Below, piece by piece: positions 53,531-62,988 of a DNA stretch of 64,000 nucleotides (positions are counted from its first letter, which is position 1; each line of letters opens with the position of its first letter). Source of the stretch: Chitinophagaceae bacterium. Lineage in GTDB: Bacteria; Bacteroidota; Bacteroidia; Chitinophagales; Chitinophagaceae. The DNA lies in NCBI GenBank assembly GCA_003168265.1, contig PMSV01000023.1, forward strand, positions 632,001 to 696,000, written 5' to 3'. The notes under the pieces were generated by a model, which saw only the letters and a program-made list of their open reading frames with translations, ran no database searches and was not told the DNA's origin. Position numbers and translations under genes: made by a program.

Positions 53531-53556
53531 GAGCCGCATCTTAATCGATGCGGCTC
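53531..53556 (-). terminator. Intrinsic terminator after the large secreted protein gene
   Basis: GAGCCGCATC (53531-53540) and GATGCGGCTC (53547-53556), perfect 10-base stem and 6-base loop. On the minus strand TTTCTTT follows. It lies 35 bases after the stop at 53591. Confidence 0.85.
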
Positions 53557-53590
53557 GTAGTCTTCAATAAAGGTATTGGTGATTTTTCAA

Positions 53591-56500
53591 TTACTGTTTT
53601 ACGAATGTCAGGGTATTGGTTTGTCCGTTCATGAATACACCCCTTACGATGTACATTCCACTTGCCAGTGACAAAGTATGGAGATCTATGGTATTCATTC
53701 CCCCTACCACATTGATCGTTTGACGAACCAATTGCTTTCCGTCGATGCTGAAGATCACCAGTTCCACATTCTGATTTTCAGAAGCCGAGATATTCAACCA
53801 GGCTTCGGTCTGTACCGGGTTGGGTTTCACATTCATCAACTGGATAGTATTTGCATCATTCAGAATGAGTTCGATCTGGGAAATGCTGATCTTTCCGTTC
53901 TGATCGATCATTTCCAGGCGGTAATAGACCCTGCTTCCGGTTGCCGTATAATCATTAAAGTTATAAGGCAATGAGCATTCGGTTGCCGTTGCTGCCTGAA
54001 TGGAATCGATGTCGCTGAAGTTGGCACCGTCAGAAGAACGTTGCAATATATACTCGGCAGTCGGAGATGTGCAGTTAGCCTGCCAGCTTAGTGCATTGTT
54101 TCCATTGGCTTTTGTAGCTTTGAAATAATTCAGGATAATTTCCAGGGGGTTGGTCGAGCCGTCCGTAGTCCCTAATGTGAAGGGGCTGAATGTGGAAGTG
54201 CCTGCGTAAGAAATCGATCCGGCCGTCGTCGTTCCGCTTGTATTATAGCTTCCCATTCCGATCGGGTTCCATAGTCCGATATAAGACTGCCCTGATACGA
54301 CGTTCAGGTGTCCGATTGCCAGTGTCGTCATGTTGTTCACATAGGCACCATTGGAGCCCACACAATTGGATCCGTTATTCTGGTTCCAGTACAGGATAAC
54401 GGGTACGGATACGCCGGCTGGAAGTGAATTATTGGTGATGGTTGAAGTATAGGTTGATCCAAGATCCAGCCTCCAGTAATCGCAACTGCTTGCATGTACC
54501 AGTTGAGGGGTGCTGGCTCCTACAGGTCCCAGCGTTTCGGCGCTGGTATGGATATATTGTGCGGTGAAAGTCTGGTTGATGGAGGTTCCGTTGATCAAGC
54601 CGATTCCGATGGGGACATAACCCGTGGCGGCCTGTCCGACCGGGAAGGTGAATGCCGACAGACCTGTCTTTTGGATTGGTCCATCTACATAGGCAGGGTT
54701 GGTGTAATCAGAAACCGTTAGATTGGCTGATGCCGAACTGCCGAGTGAAATGATGGAACTCGTATTTGTGGTCAACACTCCATTTGTCAGATTCAGGCTG
54801 CCTGTCCCGTTGATGGCCGTTGGCTGAGTCAGGCTGATTCCTGAACTGTTGTTGATCGTCAGGCTGCCGGTTCCGGTGAGTGTCGCGGGCAAACCGGTTC
54901 CAGTCACCTGGGCGCTCGCCCCATTATATGAATAATTGGCTGCCGCATTGAAGTTGCGGGTTGCAGTTTGTATGTTGCCGCTGTTGCCGGAAGCAGAAAT
55001 ACCCGAAGCAGAACCTATTTGCAGTGTGCCAGAGACATTCTGCGTATATGAGCCGGTGCCGTCATCGCTGATAGTATTTTCTCCTGATGCGATTAGGGTG
55101 CCTCCGTTCAAGATATTGAAACTGCTACCATGGCTCAGTGCAAGGTTAGTTTGGAGCGTAGTCGTACTGCCACTGTTGACGCTGAAGCTGGCATAACCAA
55201 GACTACCTGAGGTCGAACTGCTGATGTTTTGAGTAGTTCCACTGAAGTTTATTGCTCCCTTATTTGCATCACTGGCTATAATGGATGCTGTTCCGCTAAG
55301 AGTCACATTGCCGGTCACATTGATCGTGCCCGTGCTGCTACCTGCGCCGAAATCCAGTGTCCCGCCTGAATGGGAGAACATTCCGGATATAGTGATTACC
55401 GGGCTTGCGCTTCCACTAGTCAACTGCAACACCGGGCCGGTGGCAGCCGACAGTACAAAATTGCCTCCGATATTCAAAGCCAACGCTGCGTTGGTTGCCA
55501 GACTGAGAATTCCGGTTGAAGACGATGGTGAAAAACTAAAGGATCCAAGGACCGTCGTAAGTGTACTATTCAGGTTCACATTGCCGGTCAGATTGCTGTT
55601 CCATGTAAAGTTGCCGAAGCTTTGGCCTAAACCTGAAGGTGCAATAGATGTGATGCCGCTCACCAAGCAGGTTGAATTTGGATCCCAGGTTGCAACAGGT
55701 ATTGTTCCGCCATTGACTGCGTGTTGATAAGTGCTTGCGTATTTGGCAAACATCGTTACTGCGGAGCTGGTTATTGTTCCTGTCCCTGCGTTTGAAAGAG
55801 TTCCTCCAGAATTAATGTTTACCACACCTGCTACTGAAAGAAGATTGCTTGTCCCACTCAAGGTCAGGCTCCCTCCGGAATTGATATCAAGTTCACCGGT
55901 AACGGTGATGTTTGTTCCGGTGATAGTATTGGTAGAGACCGTGACGATTCCTGCTGCCTGAGGTTGTATCAAAATAGAAAGGGCCGTATTTGTGGGTACC
56001 GCAGTGGCAGCGAACCAATTGGAACCATCATGGGACCCCTGCCAGATTGAAACAGATGACCAGTCGCTATTTGTCGCCAGAGCGCTGTTATTGCGGAAAT
56101 AATCTCCTGAACTGCTTGCAAAAGCATTTACATTAAATGTATTGCTCTGTTCGAATACATTGTTGTTAGCGGCCGAGGAAGCGGTTAGGGTCACATTTGT
56201 TCCCGGCTGGAGAACTGCAAAGTTGCTTAGGATCGAAGTTCCATTGCTTCCAAGTGTAATGGAGGGTGAATTGCTGGTGCCTCCCGAATAGGTTATGTTG
56301 ACAGAACCACCATTTACCAGATTACCATAAATATCCATTCCAGTTATGGTAAAGGAAGGGGTAAAATTGACATCTACGGATTGTGGGCTTGCGATTGGGC
56401 TTATTTGCAAACTTGCCAGAGAACCCGGCGTAACTGTTATCTGTACCTGGTTGCTGGTAAGTGTGCCACAGGCAAATGTTGAAACGCAAACTATATAATA

Positions 56501-58423
56501 AACACTTGCAATATTGTTATTGATATTTGTTGGCGTATAGGTTGAGCTGTTTGCTCCGGAAATTGCATTGTAAGGGCCTGCACCGGAATTGGATGACCAA
56601 TACCATTGCCAAGAACTAGCCGTAACCGGTTGATCGGTAACGGTAAGCTGGACGCCGCTTGCCCCTGCTGCAAAGCTTTGGTTTGAAGTTGGCGCAATAC
56701 TGTTGTTGTTGATGGTTATCGGACCGTTTGCAGAACCGGTGACAGCCGGACTGCTGCTGATTACCCGAATCAGATAGCCGCTACCGGGAGCGGTGCCGAT
56801 CGGTATGGTTGCGCTGATCGTTCCTGAGTTGGACGAGCTTGTAAGCGTGCCAATATTGACAGGGCTCGCAAAAGATCCGGAGGCATTTGATAACTGGGCT
56901 GTATAAGTGTTGCCTGCTGAATAAATGCCAATGCTGGTGAATGTAACGCTTATAGCCGATGCGCTTGCCGGTGTCAAACAGGTCGGTGAAACTCCCAGGG
57001 TGCCTGTTGCAATGGAAGGTGTCACTGCGGTAACCTCGACCGCATTGCTGGTAATTGGGTTGCAGGAATAGTTTGAAACGCAAACCACCCAATAATTATT
57101 CGCGGTACTAAATGTGCTATTGGAGGGGGTATAGGTGGTGCCGATCGCTCCTGTGATCGGGTTGTTGAATGGCCCCGAACTTGATGTGCCATAATACCAT
57201 TGATGGCTCGAGGCAGCGACCCCTGAGCCGTCAGTGACCGTCAAAAGTGTACCGTTTCCGGGATTTATCGTATTGATAGTTTGCGCCGTATTAGGAGCAA
57301 TACTATTTTGCTGAGGAGTAAATATTGTAATTGGAATTGTATTTGTGCTTGTTGTTGTGGGGGCACTGCCTGTCACCCGGATAAGATAACCTGTTCCGTC
57401 AACCGTGCCTATGGGGATATTTCCGCTAATTGTTGTGCTACTATTAACAATAGTCCCGCTGAGGGGTAAGCTGCCAAGCAGTATGGGGATTGCAAAGGAG
57501 CCTGATGCATTTGATAGCTGAGCCTCAAATGTATTTCCACTTGTAAATATCCCCGAGATTGTTATTGGGACACTAATGCTTATAGTTGAAGTGGTCGGTG
57601 ACGCAGTTGCACAGAAAGGGGACCCGCTGATAGCACCAACCGTAATCGTTGGCGGTGGGATGGTGTAAGTAAGGATTACTTCTCCTGCGCCGCCAGCACC
57701 GCCGCTAGGAGTACTTGCTAATGAAATTGCACCACCACCACCTCCGCCGTATGAAGAACCTGTGGCTCCATTACCTGCGCTTGAATTTGTTCTACCATTA
57801 CCACCGGCGCCACCCCCTGTTGCCCCTCCGGCTCCGCCTGTAGAGTTACTTCCATTACTACCAGCGTGCGTAGTGCCAGCCCCGCCGCCTCCTCCACCGC
57901 TATTGTAAAGCGCACCACCAAGAGTTGTATATCCACTTACGCCGTTGCCGCCATAAAAATTAGTAGTTCCGATATTTCCTGTTGTTGGACCCGTAGCGCC
58001 AGCTCCTAAGAGAGCTAATGCGGTGCCACCCCCACCACCATTACCACCAACGGCGTACACAGTAGACGTTGAACTAAACCAGGATGGACCACCGTTACCG
58101 CCTGCTCCTGTACTGCCAACACCACTGGCGCCAACTGTAACAGTATAGGTGTTTCCCGGAACAATATTTGTCAATATACTTGAGGCAAAACCGCCGCCCT
58201 TGCCGCCACCTCCAACACCGGCCAGTAATGCCCCACCTCCGGCACCTCCACCACCCCAGCACTGAACGGTAACTGAAGTTACGCCCGGTGGTGCGGTCCA
58301 GGTTCCGCTCGAAGAAAAAGAGAGAGTTGTTAGCTGGCCAATGCTATCCTTGCTCAAAGCACTCAAGAGAATCAGAATCATCATAGAGGAAACTGTCTTA
58401 AAGCTGTGTAAAGTTTTCTTCAT
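53591..58423 (-). CDS. Very large glycine-rich secreted protein with type IX sorting domain
   Basis: 1610 residues. Signal peptide about 1-29. A glycine-rich part (about 40-255) opens with VTVQCWGGGGAGGG and continues in G-, A-, S-rich runs. Then come two similar Ig-like blocks (each holding ASGSFA.P and GYLIRV), then a long Ser/Thr/Gly/Asn-rich beta stretch with many NINSGG- and LSGT-type turns as in adhesins. A type IX secretion C-terminal sorting domain ends the chain (about 1530-1610: VKPNPVQTEAWLNIS, VELVIFSIDGKQLV, LASGMYIVRG). It should be exported, the sorting domain removed and the chain held at the surface or released. No enzyme motif is visible. Confidence 0.93.
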   Translation of the reverse strand: MKKTLHSFKTVSSMMILILLSALSKDSIGQLTTLSFSSSGTWTAPPGVTSVTVQCWGGGGAGGGALLAGVGGGGKGGGFASSILTNIVPGNTYTVTVGASGVGSTGAGGNGGPSWFSSTSTVYAVGGNGGGGGTALALLGAGATGPTTGNIGTTNFYGGNGVSGYTTLGGALYNSGGGGGGAGTTHAGSNGSNSTGGAGGATGGGAGGNGRTNSSAGNGATGSSYGGGGGGAISLASTPSGGAGGAGEVILTYTIPPPTITVGAISGSPFCATASPTTSTISISVPITISGIFTSGNTFEAQLSNASGSFAIPILLGSLPLSGTIVNSSTTISGNIPIGTVDGTGYLIRVTGSAPTTTSTNTIPITIFTPQQNSIAPNTAQTINTINPGNGTLLTVTDGSGVAASSHQWYYGTSSSGPFNNPITGAIGTTYTPSNSTFSTANNYWVVCVSNYSCNPITSNAVEVTAVTPSIATGTLGVSPTCLTPASASAISVTFTSIGIYSAGNTYTAQLSNASGSFASPVNIGTLTSSSNSGTISATIPIGTAPGSGYLIRVISSSPAVTGSANGPITINNNSIAPTSNQSFAAGASGVQLTVTDQPVTASSWQWYWSSNSGAGPYNAISGANSSTYTPTNINNNIASVYYIVCVSTFACGTLTSNQVQITVTPGSLASLQISPIASPQSVDVNFTPSFTITGMDIYGNLVNGGSVNITYSGGTSNSPSITLGSNGTSILSNFAVLQPGTNVTLTASSAANNNVFEQSNTFNVNAFASSSGDYFRNNSALATNSDWSSVSIWQGSHDGSNWFAATAVPTNTALSILIQPQAAGIVTVSTNTITGTNITVTGELDINSGGSLTLSGTSNLLSVAGVVNINSGGTLSNAGTGTITSSAVTMFAKYASTYQHAVNGGTIPVATWDPNSTCLVSGITSIAPSGLGQSFGNFTWNSNLTGNVNLNSTLTTVLGSFSFSPSSSTGILSLATNAALALNIGGNFVLSAATGPVLQLTSGSASPVITISGMFSHSGGTLDFGAGSSTGTINVTGNVTLSGTASIIASDANKGAINFSGTTQNISSSTSGSLGYASFSVNSGSTTTLQTNLALSHGSSFNILNGGTLIASGENTISDDGTGSYTQNVSGTLQIGSASGISASGNSGNIQTATRNFNAAANYSYNGASAQVTGTGLPATLTGTGSLTINNSSGISLTQPTAINGTGSLNLTNGVLTTNTSSIISLGSSASANLTVSDYTNPAYVDGPIQKTGLSAFTFPVGQAATGYVPIGIGLINGTSINQTFTAQYIHTSAETLGPVGASTPQLVHASSCDYWRLDLGSTYTSTITNNSLPAGVSVPVILYWNQNNGSNCVGSNGAYVNNMTTLAIGHLNVVSGQSYIGLWNPIGMGSYNTSGTTTAGSISYAGTSTFSPFTLGTTDGSTNPLEIILNYFKATKANGNNALSWQANCTSPTAEYILQRSSDGANFSDIDSIQAATATECSLPYNFNDYTATGSRVYYRLEMIDQNGKISISQIELILNDANTIQLMNVKPNPVQTEAWLNISASENQNVELVIFSIDGKQLVRQTINVVGGMNTIDLHTLSLASGMYIVRGVFMNGQTNTLTFVKQ

Positions 58424-58882
58424 TGTAGTACATTAAATTAAAAATGCTTTACAATCGTTGATTGTACTGCAAATGATTTCCAGTCCAGCATTAGCATGCA
58501 GATCGCTGAAAAAAAGATGGTATTTATTTTATGGCATCGCCACAAAAAATACAGCTTCTTCTAAAAGAATAATTTTAAGGTAATAATCAACAGTTGCGGA
58601 GAGGAAAGCAGTAGTTCACTTTGGAAGTTTGTGATCCCGCATATTAAAAGAGATGTAAGATATATTTCCTTTTCGCGGAATATATTACACAATCAGATAA
58701 ATAAGTTATACAATTCACACTTTTGCGTCGATATTAATTAAGAAAAGAAGAAAAATATCTTTTGCAATACAACCAGTAGGATATACTTAAACGTTAAACG
58801 TATTGCCTTTTATCGAACATGGGGTCGAAGTTATTCCACTAAAATACGAGGAAATGGAGATTTAGATCAACACGTAATTTGG
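58424..58882. other. Intergenic region upstream of the large secreted protein gene
   Basis: 459 AT-rich bases between minus-strand genes. It should hold the promoter of the 58423 gene, but I cannot point to a clear consensus. No open frame, repeat or terminator hairpin stands out. Confidence 0.5.
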
Positions 58883-59140
58883 CTATTTGTTGATGGAAGC
58901 GAAATCAACCAGATTTTCAGATGATGTTATTTGTGATTTTAGTTCTTGGCTAATATCAGAAACTTCTGAACGATGTTTAAAGTCATTTTCTAAATAAATA
59001 GTTAAGGCTCCATTTGCATTATTAATTTCTTCTTCAAACTGTTTATACTTTTCTTGAAATAATAACCCTTTATCACTTGATGAAAATGCCTCAACTTCGA
59101 TCTTATCCAGCTCTTTGAAAATTCTTATCTTCTTTATCAT
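58883..59140 (-). CDS. Small hypothetical protein, helical
   Basis: 85 residues, charged and helical (KIRIFKELDKIEVEAFSSS, then LLFQEKYKQFEEEINN). No signal peptide or membrane segment. Start ATG 59138-59140. I know no family; the coding call rests on length, composition and a regular heptad-like helix. Confidence 0.5.
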   Translation of the reverse strand: MIKKIRIFKELDKIEVEAFSSSDKGLLFQEKYKQFEEEINNANGALTIYLENDFKHRSEVSDISQELKSQITSSENLVDFASINK

Positions 59141-59307
59141 AAACTTTTCAAATTATTCACATGATCTATAACAGCTATTATTCTTAATATACAGAAGTTA
59201 ATTATTTCTAAGTTCCAGCAACCACTATTTTTTAGAAATATTGAAAATAAATATTCAAAGGATATTACTGCATCATTCACATCCTCGGAGGATAATTCGT
59301 CAAAAAA

Positions 59308-59460
59308 TCAACGATGATCATCATCGTGATGATCCCTGTCATCATGGTAACGATCGTTCTCATGGTGATGAGTCGCTCTATATCCCGGTCGACAGGAAAT
59401 GGAAAAAAACAAGGCTAAGGCGGCAACTAATAAAATGCTCAGTTTTATATTTCTTTTCAT
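59308..59460 (-). CDS. 50-residue His/Asp-rich lipoprotein
   Basis: ATG at 59458-59460 to TGA at 59308-59310. It starts MKRNIKLSILLVAALALFF and continues to the lipobox-like SISC (Cys23), so it should be a lipoprotein. The mature part is RPGYRAT followed by about 20 residues that are nearly all H, D, R, E, N and Y (for example RDHHDDDHR). This is a typical layout of small Bacteroidota lipoproteins that may bind metal ions. The frame is too short for common length cut-offs. A hepta-T run at the end of the signal peptide is intact in this reading. Confidence 0.7.
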   Translation of the reverse strand: MKRNIKLSILLVAALALFFSISCRPGYRATHHHENDRYHDDRDHHDDDHR

Positions 59461-59652
59461 CATACTGATTTATGTTAGTGAAGCAATTTCTTTGCATAAA
59501 GTTGGACTCTTTAATCATAAAGAGCATTACACAGTTATTAAAAAGAATTGTATCATTCACACATTGTTATCATGAATGAGAAGAAGGAAAGCTCATGATT
59601 CCTTTAATTTAATTCAAACTATATACGCGTAAGCTAACCCGGTCGTTAACCA

Positions 59653-59880
59653 TTAACAGGCAACATCTATTACGGTTGCATTAGCTACCTGCGCGAGGTT
59701 AGGGGACAGGCCGACTGTCGTTATTGAGTGATTTCGGATGATAACTGTATAGGCCGGCATGATTCTTTGCTTCTCTGTATCGTCCTGCCTGAAAACCAGG
59801 CTGAGTAGTATAGATGGGCTGAGAGTGTGAATTTGGAACGGTCTAAGTTCAAAATCACGAAGCGAATCTACCATTATCAT
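59653..59880 (-). CDS. Possible small hypothetical protein
   Basis: 75 codons from ATG 59878-59880. The translation is mixed and soluble, with no signal peptide and no family I recognise. It lies in a long otherwise empty region. Both a real short gene and chance are possible; kept only as a low-confidence entry. Confidence 0.2.
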   Translation of the reverse strand: MIMVDSLRDFELRPFQIHTLSPSILLSLVFRQDDTEKQRIMPAYTVIIRNHSITTVGLSPNLAQVANATVIDVAC

Positions 59881-60471
59881 AAAAAGAGATCTGCGCAGAA
59901 ATACTCAATTTGTCCGGCTTGTATGAATGAAGGCCAATCTAAATCAATAATTAAACGGTTCGAAAATTGAACGGTAAGGCCTACCGAGCTATTATTTAAA
60001 GATAAAATGAAATCTAAAGCCTGCAAATAATTGAATTTCAATTATTTAGTTATAACCCATTTGGCAATACTATGTTTAATTTCAGTTTTGATATCTTCAT
60101 TTATTTCGTGTGCAATCCACCATCTTCTGATTTCTAATGTTTTATCTTCTATTTTTCTCCTGACCGGACAGTTTAGTACTACCAAAATATTTGGCCACTT
60201 ATTGTGTACAGAGACGGAAAACTGCAGTCCGCTTTGCAGGCATCTCCTCCGCTGTAAGTTCTTGAAAATGATTCTCTAATTTTTCGATAAAAAAAGAATG
60301 ATGTAGTAATGATGAGGCAAAATATTTTTTTCACATAATTTTTTTTATATGATGTGGTTGAGATGTAGCTAAAATAAGGTGGTTTGGTTTGATCAATAGT
60401 ATTTTTATAAACACAATGAAATCTATAATAATCATTGCATTGGTCTTTTATTTTATGGTATAAGCAAACTA

Positions 60472-60500
60472 ACGGGGCAATTTCTATTGCCCCGTTTTTT
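60472..60500 (+). terminator. Strong intrinsic terminator with no clear gene upstream
   Basis: ACGGGGCAA (60472-60480) and TTGCCCCGT (60487-60495), perfect 9-base stem, 6-base loop, then a T run to 60500. No supported plus-strand gene precedes it within 7 kb, so it implies a small RNA or an unannotated transcript. Confidence 0.75.
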
Positions 60501-60633
60501 CGTAGTTTTAAAAAGAGGATTGGACTATCTGTGTTCGATAATGTGTTAATAATTTTTATTTTTAAAAACAACAGGAATTAAGATCACGCAAGTCTCCGGT
60601 TGACTTATTTTTGCTTTTTATATAAATAATAAG

Positions 60634-61161
60634 ATGGATAGACGTACAGCTATCAGAAGTTCATTAGCAGTCACGGCGGGCATTTTTTTAATGCCATCCT
60701 GCATTCAGGAAAAAAGAAAGGCATCTATAAGCCTAAAAAATATTGTTATAAGTGGCAATCAGGAAGATTTCCTCGCCGACTTTGCAGAAATGATCATCCC
60801 AAAAACCTCTACCCCGGGGGCAAAGGATATTTCATCACATATCTTTGCATTGATGATGGTAGATGATTGTTATGCTCCGGAAGTGCAGAAGAAATTCATG
60901 AATGGCCTTAACCAATTTGAATCCATAGCCAAATCCAGGTTCGGGACTTCTTTCTCAAAATGCAGTCAGCCCGAGAAAGTGGAACTGTTGAAAGCGATGG
61001 AAGGCAAAGCGGGCATACCAGACGAAACATTATTATTTTATAATTCAATGAAAAGACTTACCATACAGAGTTTTACCACCTCACAGTACTACCTCACAAA
61101 TATCCATGTATATGAACTCGTGCCTTCAAGGTTTCATGGGTGCGTAGCAGTTACAAAATAA
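60634..61161 (+). CDS. Gluconate 2-dehydrogenase subunit 3 family protein
   Basis: 175 residues. An RR-type signal is visible (MDRRTAIRSSLAVTAGIFLMPSC), Tat-like, with a Cys at 23 that could be lipidated. Then FAEMIIPKTSTPGAKDI and PSRFHGCVAV are typical of this small subunit, which in known enzymes escorts the flavoprotein through the Tat path. It lies 18 bases before the GMC oxidoreductase, its partner. Confidence 0.93.
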   Translation: MDRRTAIRSSLAVTAGIFLMPSCIQEKRKASISLKNIVISGNQEDFLADFAEMIIPKTSTPGAKDISSHIFALMMVDDCYAPEVQKKFMNGLNQFESIAKSRFGTSFSKCSQPEKVELLKAMEGKAGIPDETLLFYNSMKRLTIQSFTTSQYYLTNIHVYELVPSRFHGCVAVTK

Positions 61162-61179
61162 AACTAGAAAATTATTCTT

Positions 61180-62886
61180 ATGGGGGATACCTTAAATAGC
61201 CGGACTTTTGATGCCATTGTAATCGGTTCCGGCATGAGCGGTGGATGGGCTGCAAAAGAACTTTGTGAAAAAGGATTAAAGACATTAGTTCTGGAAAGAG
61301 GAAGGGATGTGAAACACATAAAGGATTACCCCACTACCAATATGTATCCCTGGGAATTTAAACATCGTGGCCAGGTTCCTTATGAAATCGAAAAGGCAAA
61401 TCCTTCTGTAAGCAGGTGCTATGCTTTTCGCGAAGATGCGATGCATTTTTTTGTAAAAGACACGGACCATCCTTATGTTCAGGATAAACCATTTGACTGG
61501 ATACGTGGCTACCAGGTAGGCGGCAAATCCATTATGTGGGCGAGGCAGACTCAGCGGTGGAGTGATTTTGATTTTGAAGGACCTTTAAGAGATGGCTTTG
61601 CTGTTGACTGGCCTATTCGATACAACGACCTTTCGCCATGGTACAGCTATGTGGAAAGATTTGCAGGCATATCAGGTAACAAGGATGGGCTCCCCAACCT
61701 ACCCGATGGGGAATTTTTGCCGCCGATGGAATTAAGCTGCGTGGAAAATTATTTTAAGAATTTTGTTTCTGAAAAATATAAAGATCGCCATGTCATTTAT
61801 GCGCGTTGCGCTCATCTGACAGAACCTCAACCCATACATATTGAGCAGGGTAGAGGTCAATGCCAAAAAAGAAACCTATGCCAGCGTGGTTGTCCCTTTG
61901 GCGGTTACTATAATACAAACTCGACCACCATACCGTTTGCTGAAAAAACAGGTAACATGACACTGCGCCCTTTTTCAGTTGTACATTCCGTTATTTATGA
62001 TGACAATAAAGTCAAAGCGACAGGAGTAAGAGTGATTGATTCAAAAACAAAAGAAACGATTGATTTTTTTGCAAAAGTGATTTTTGTAAATGCAGGTTCC
62101 TTCAATACAAATCTCATATTGTTGAATTCAATTTCATCCCACTTCCCCATTGGATTAGGCAATGAAAACGGCTTGATGGGAAAGTTTGTAGCCTTTCACA
62201 ACTACAGGGCTCGCATTACGGCAAGTTATGATGGGTTTAAAGAATTCACTACGGATGGTCGGCGACCAACCAGTGCATATATACCCCGTTTCAGGAATCT
62301 TTTTAGACAAGAAACGGATTTCCTGAGGGGTTATGCATCTACTTTTTCGGCAGGCAGGGGCAATAAGCTTGCAGACACCAGAGGATTTGGGGAGAGCCTG
62401 AAAAACAGCCTGTCGGCCAAACAGGAACTTGATGTCTGGCATGTTGGGTCACAGATGATGGGGGAAACTATCCCGAAAGAAACCAACCATCTTGCGCTGG
62501 ACACAGACAAAAAAGATGAATGGGGTGTGCCTCTATTAAAGATATCCATCAGCTATGACAATAACGAAGACATGATGATCAAGGATTTTTTTGAACAGAT
62601 GACTGAGATGTACACGGATGCTGGTTTTAAAGATATTAAGACTTCTGATTCAAAGCAGGCGCCCGGATTGGATATTCATGAAATGGGTGGTGTTAGGATG
62701 GGGCATGATTCCAAATCATCCTTGCTTAATAAATGGAACCAGATGCATGCATGCCAGAATGTGTTCGTTACAGACGGCTCATGCATGACCTCAACCTCCA
62801 CGCAAAATCCATCTCTAACCTATATGGCATTAACAGCAAGGGCTGTTGATTATGCTGTATCCAAAATGAAAAGGAATGAATTGTGA
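61180..62886 (+). CDS. GMC family oxidoreductase (FAD)
   Basis: 568 residues. FAD-binding AIVIGSGMSGGWAAKELCEK and LVLERGRDVKHI; family loops YQVGGKSIMWARQTQRW and a cysteine-rich GQCQKRNLCQRGCPFGG. The C-terminal domain includes DGSCMTSTSTQNPSLTYMAL with the catalytic-region His/Asn replaced by Thr/Ser and Asn. It has no signal peptide of its own, consistent with co-export with its small subunit through the Tat system. It oxidises a sugar or alcohol; acceptor probably a cytochrome, none in this window. Confidence 0.94.
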   Translation: MGDTLNSRTFDAIVIGSGMSGGWAAKELCEKGLKTLVLERGRDVKHIKDYPTTNMYPWEFKHRGQVPYEIEKANPSVSRCYAFREDAMHFFVKDTDHPYVQDKPFDWIRGYQVGGKSIMWARQTQRWSDFDFEGPLRDGFAVDWPIRYNDLSPWYSYVERFAGISGNKDGLPNLPDGEFLPPMELSCVENYFKNFVSEKYKDRHVIYARCAHLTEPQPIHIEQGRGQCQKRNLCQRGCPFGGYYNTNSTTIPFAEKTGNMTLRPFSVVHSVIYDDNKVKATGVRVIDSKTKETIDFFAKVIFVNAGSFNTNLILLNSISSHFPIGLGNENGLMGKFVAFHNYRARITASYDGFKEFTTDGRRPTSAYIPRFRNLFRQETDFLRGYASTFSAGRGNKLADTRGFGESLKNSLSAKQELDVWHVGSQMMGETIPKETNHLALDTDKKDEWGVPLLKISISYDNNEDMMIKDFFEQMTEMYTDAGFKDIKTSDSKQAPGLDIHEMGGVRMGHDSKSSLLNKWNQMHACQNVFVTDGSCMTSTSTQNPSLTYMALTARAVDYAVSKMKRNEL

Positions 62887-62988
62887 AATGAAACCTGTTT
62901 AACAAAGGGCTATTTCAGACTGCCAAATCGAATACAAAATGCTAAACGGGATGGAGTAGCGCTAACGGCATTAGAGATTTTGCAAAAC

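Larger units (their letters stand above)
59461..60633. other. Long AT-rich region without a clear gene
   Basis: 1173 bases. Frames here have translations I cannot support. An intrinsic terminator (60472-60500) near the right end suggests a short transcript. A 40-codon minus-strand stretch ending near 60196 (EKLENHFQELTAEEMPAKRT) reads like protein but follows a stop and has no start; it may be a remnant of a decayed gene. Confidence 0.5.

Noticed and set aside
54936-55961. Several plus-strand frames inside the large secreted protein gene (up to 148 codons)
   Set aside because: They are antisense shadows of Ser/Thr/Gly-rich repeats; they lack leaders and change with the repeat register.
59378-59460. 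Frameshift in the small His/Asp-rich gene at a T run
   Set aside because: Counting the run as seven T gives one uninterrupted 50-codon frame, so the gene is intact.
60179-60571. 130-codon minus-strand frame
   Set aside because: Composition is that of random AT-rich DNA, it covers the orphan terminator, and its protein-like part lies in a different frame.
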